From positions 1 to 6,863 of the forward strand of contig WBUV01000175.1 in the NCBI GenBank assembly GCA_008933525.1: a DNA stretch of 6,863 bases. The letters are read 5' to 3'. Positions 6,829 to 6,863 of this stretch are shown piece by piece. Position 1 is the first letter of the stretch, and each line of letters opens with the position of its first letter. The notes below the pieces were generated by a model, which was not told the DNA's origin, did not search any database, and worked only from the letters and a program-made list of their open reading frames with translations. Both the position numbers and the translations under genes were made by a program. Source of the DNA: Bacteroidales bacterium. GTDB taxonomy: Bacteria; Bacteroidota; Bacteroidia; Bacteroidales; Tenuifilaceae.

Positions 6829-6834
6829 AAAAGC

Positions 6835-6863
6835 ATGAGGCGAATAGATGTGTGGTATATGCT
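6835..6863 (+). CDS. Start of an unidentified divergent gene (nine codons visible)
   Basis: ATG at 6835 follows an AAGGA ribosome site and a good Bacteroidota promoter, and the frame stays open to the window end. Only MRRIDVWYM can be read, which is too short to assign a family. Its divergent position makes a regulator or transporter for the adjacent cluster conceivable, but nothing in the sequence shows this. Confidence 0.4.

Larger units (their letters stand above)
6685..6834. promoter_or_regulatory. Divergent intergenic region
   Basis: This 150-bp, very AT-rich region separates the minus-strand PLP gene from a probable plus-strand gene. A good plus-strand promoter is visible (listed separately). 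For the minus strand the nearest candidate is TTATTTTG, read on the minus strand from 6754 to 6747. It is one base off TAnnTTTG and has no matching upstream TTTG, so the promoter of the minus-strand genes is not confidently located. Confidence 0.45.

Overview
The window looks like chromosomal DNA of a member of the Bacteroidota, probably Bacteroidales. The pointers are AT-rich sequence, starts without a strong Shine-Dalgarno site, one good TAnnTTTG promoter box of Bacteroidota type, and intergenic repeats of the TGTCATTCTGAGC...GAATCT kind. Genus and species cannot be read from it.

Four genes lie head to tail on the minus strand. In the direction of transcription they are: a 493-residue fold-type II PLP enzyme (6684-5203); a threonine-synthase-like PLP enzyme with an N-terminal Cys4 zinc ribbon (5064-3832); an 848-residue molybdenum hydroxylase of the selenium-dependent xanthine dehydrogenase type (3669-1123); and the first 306 codons of an SsnA-type aminohydrolase, cut by the window edge (920-1). 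A divergent plus-strand gene probably starts at 6835, behind a Bacteroidota-type promoter, but only nine codons are visible.

The xanthine dehydrogenase/SsnA pair marks the selenium-linked purine (xanthine/urate) catabolic locus, known in enterobacteria and clostridia with ygeW, ygeX, ygeY, ygfK and hyuA. In that locus the PLP enzyme is YgeX, diaminopropionate ammonia-lyase. Here two other fold-type II PLP enzymes sit upstream of the dehydrogenase. The working inference is that the hydroxylase and aminohydrolase act on the purine or its opened ring, and that one or both PLP enzymes handle an amino-acid-like product. Substrates cannot be settled from sequence alone.

Each gap between the minus-strand genes is 138-202 bp and carries repeated DNA. 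The ssnA-xdh gap has 13 consecutive degenerate 8-bp units in unbroken phase, plus three exact TCTCATTC units. The other two gaps each hold a pair of inverted ~27-bp arms of one repeat family, nested in opposite order. The copy after the 493-residue gene is followed by five T residues on the transcribed strand and may act as a terminator, so transcription of the four genes as one unit is not assured.
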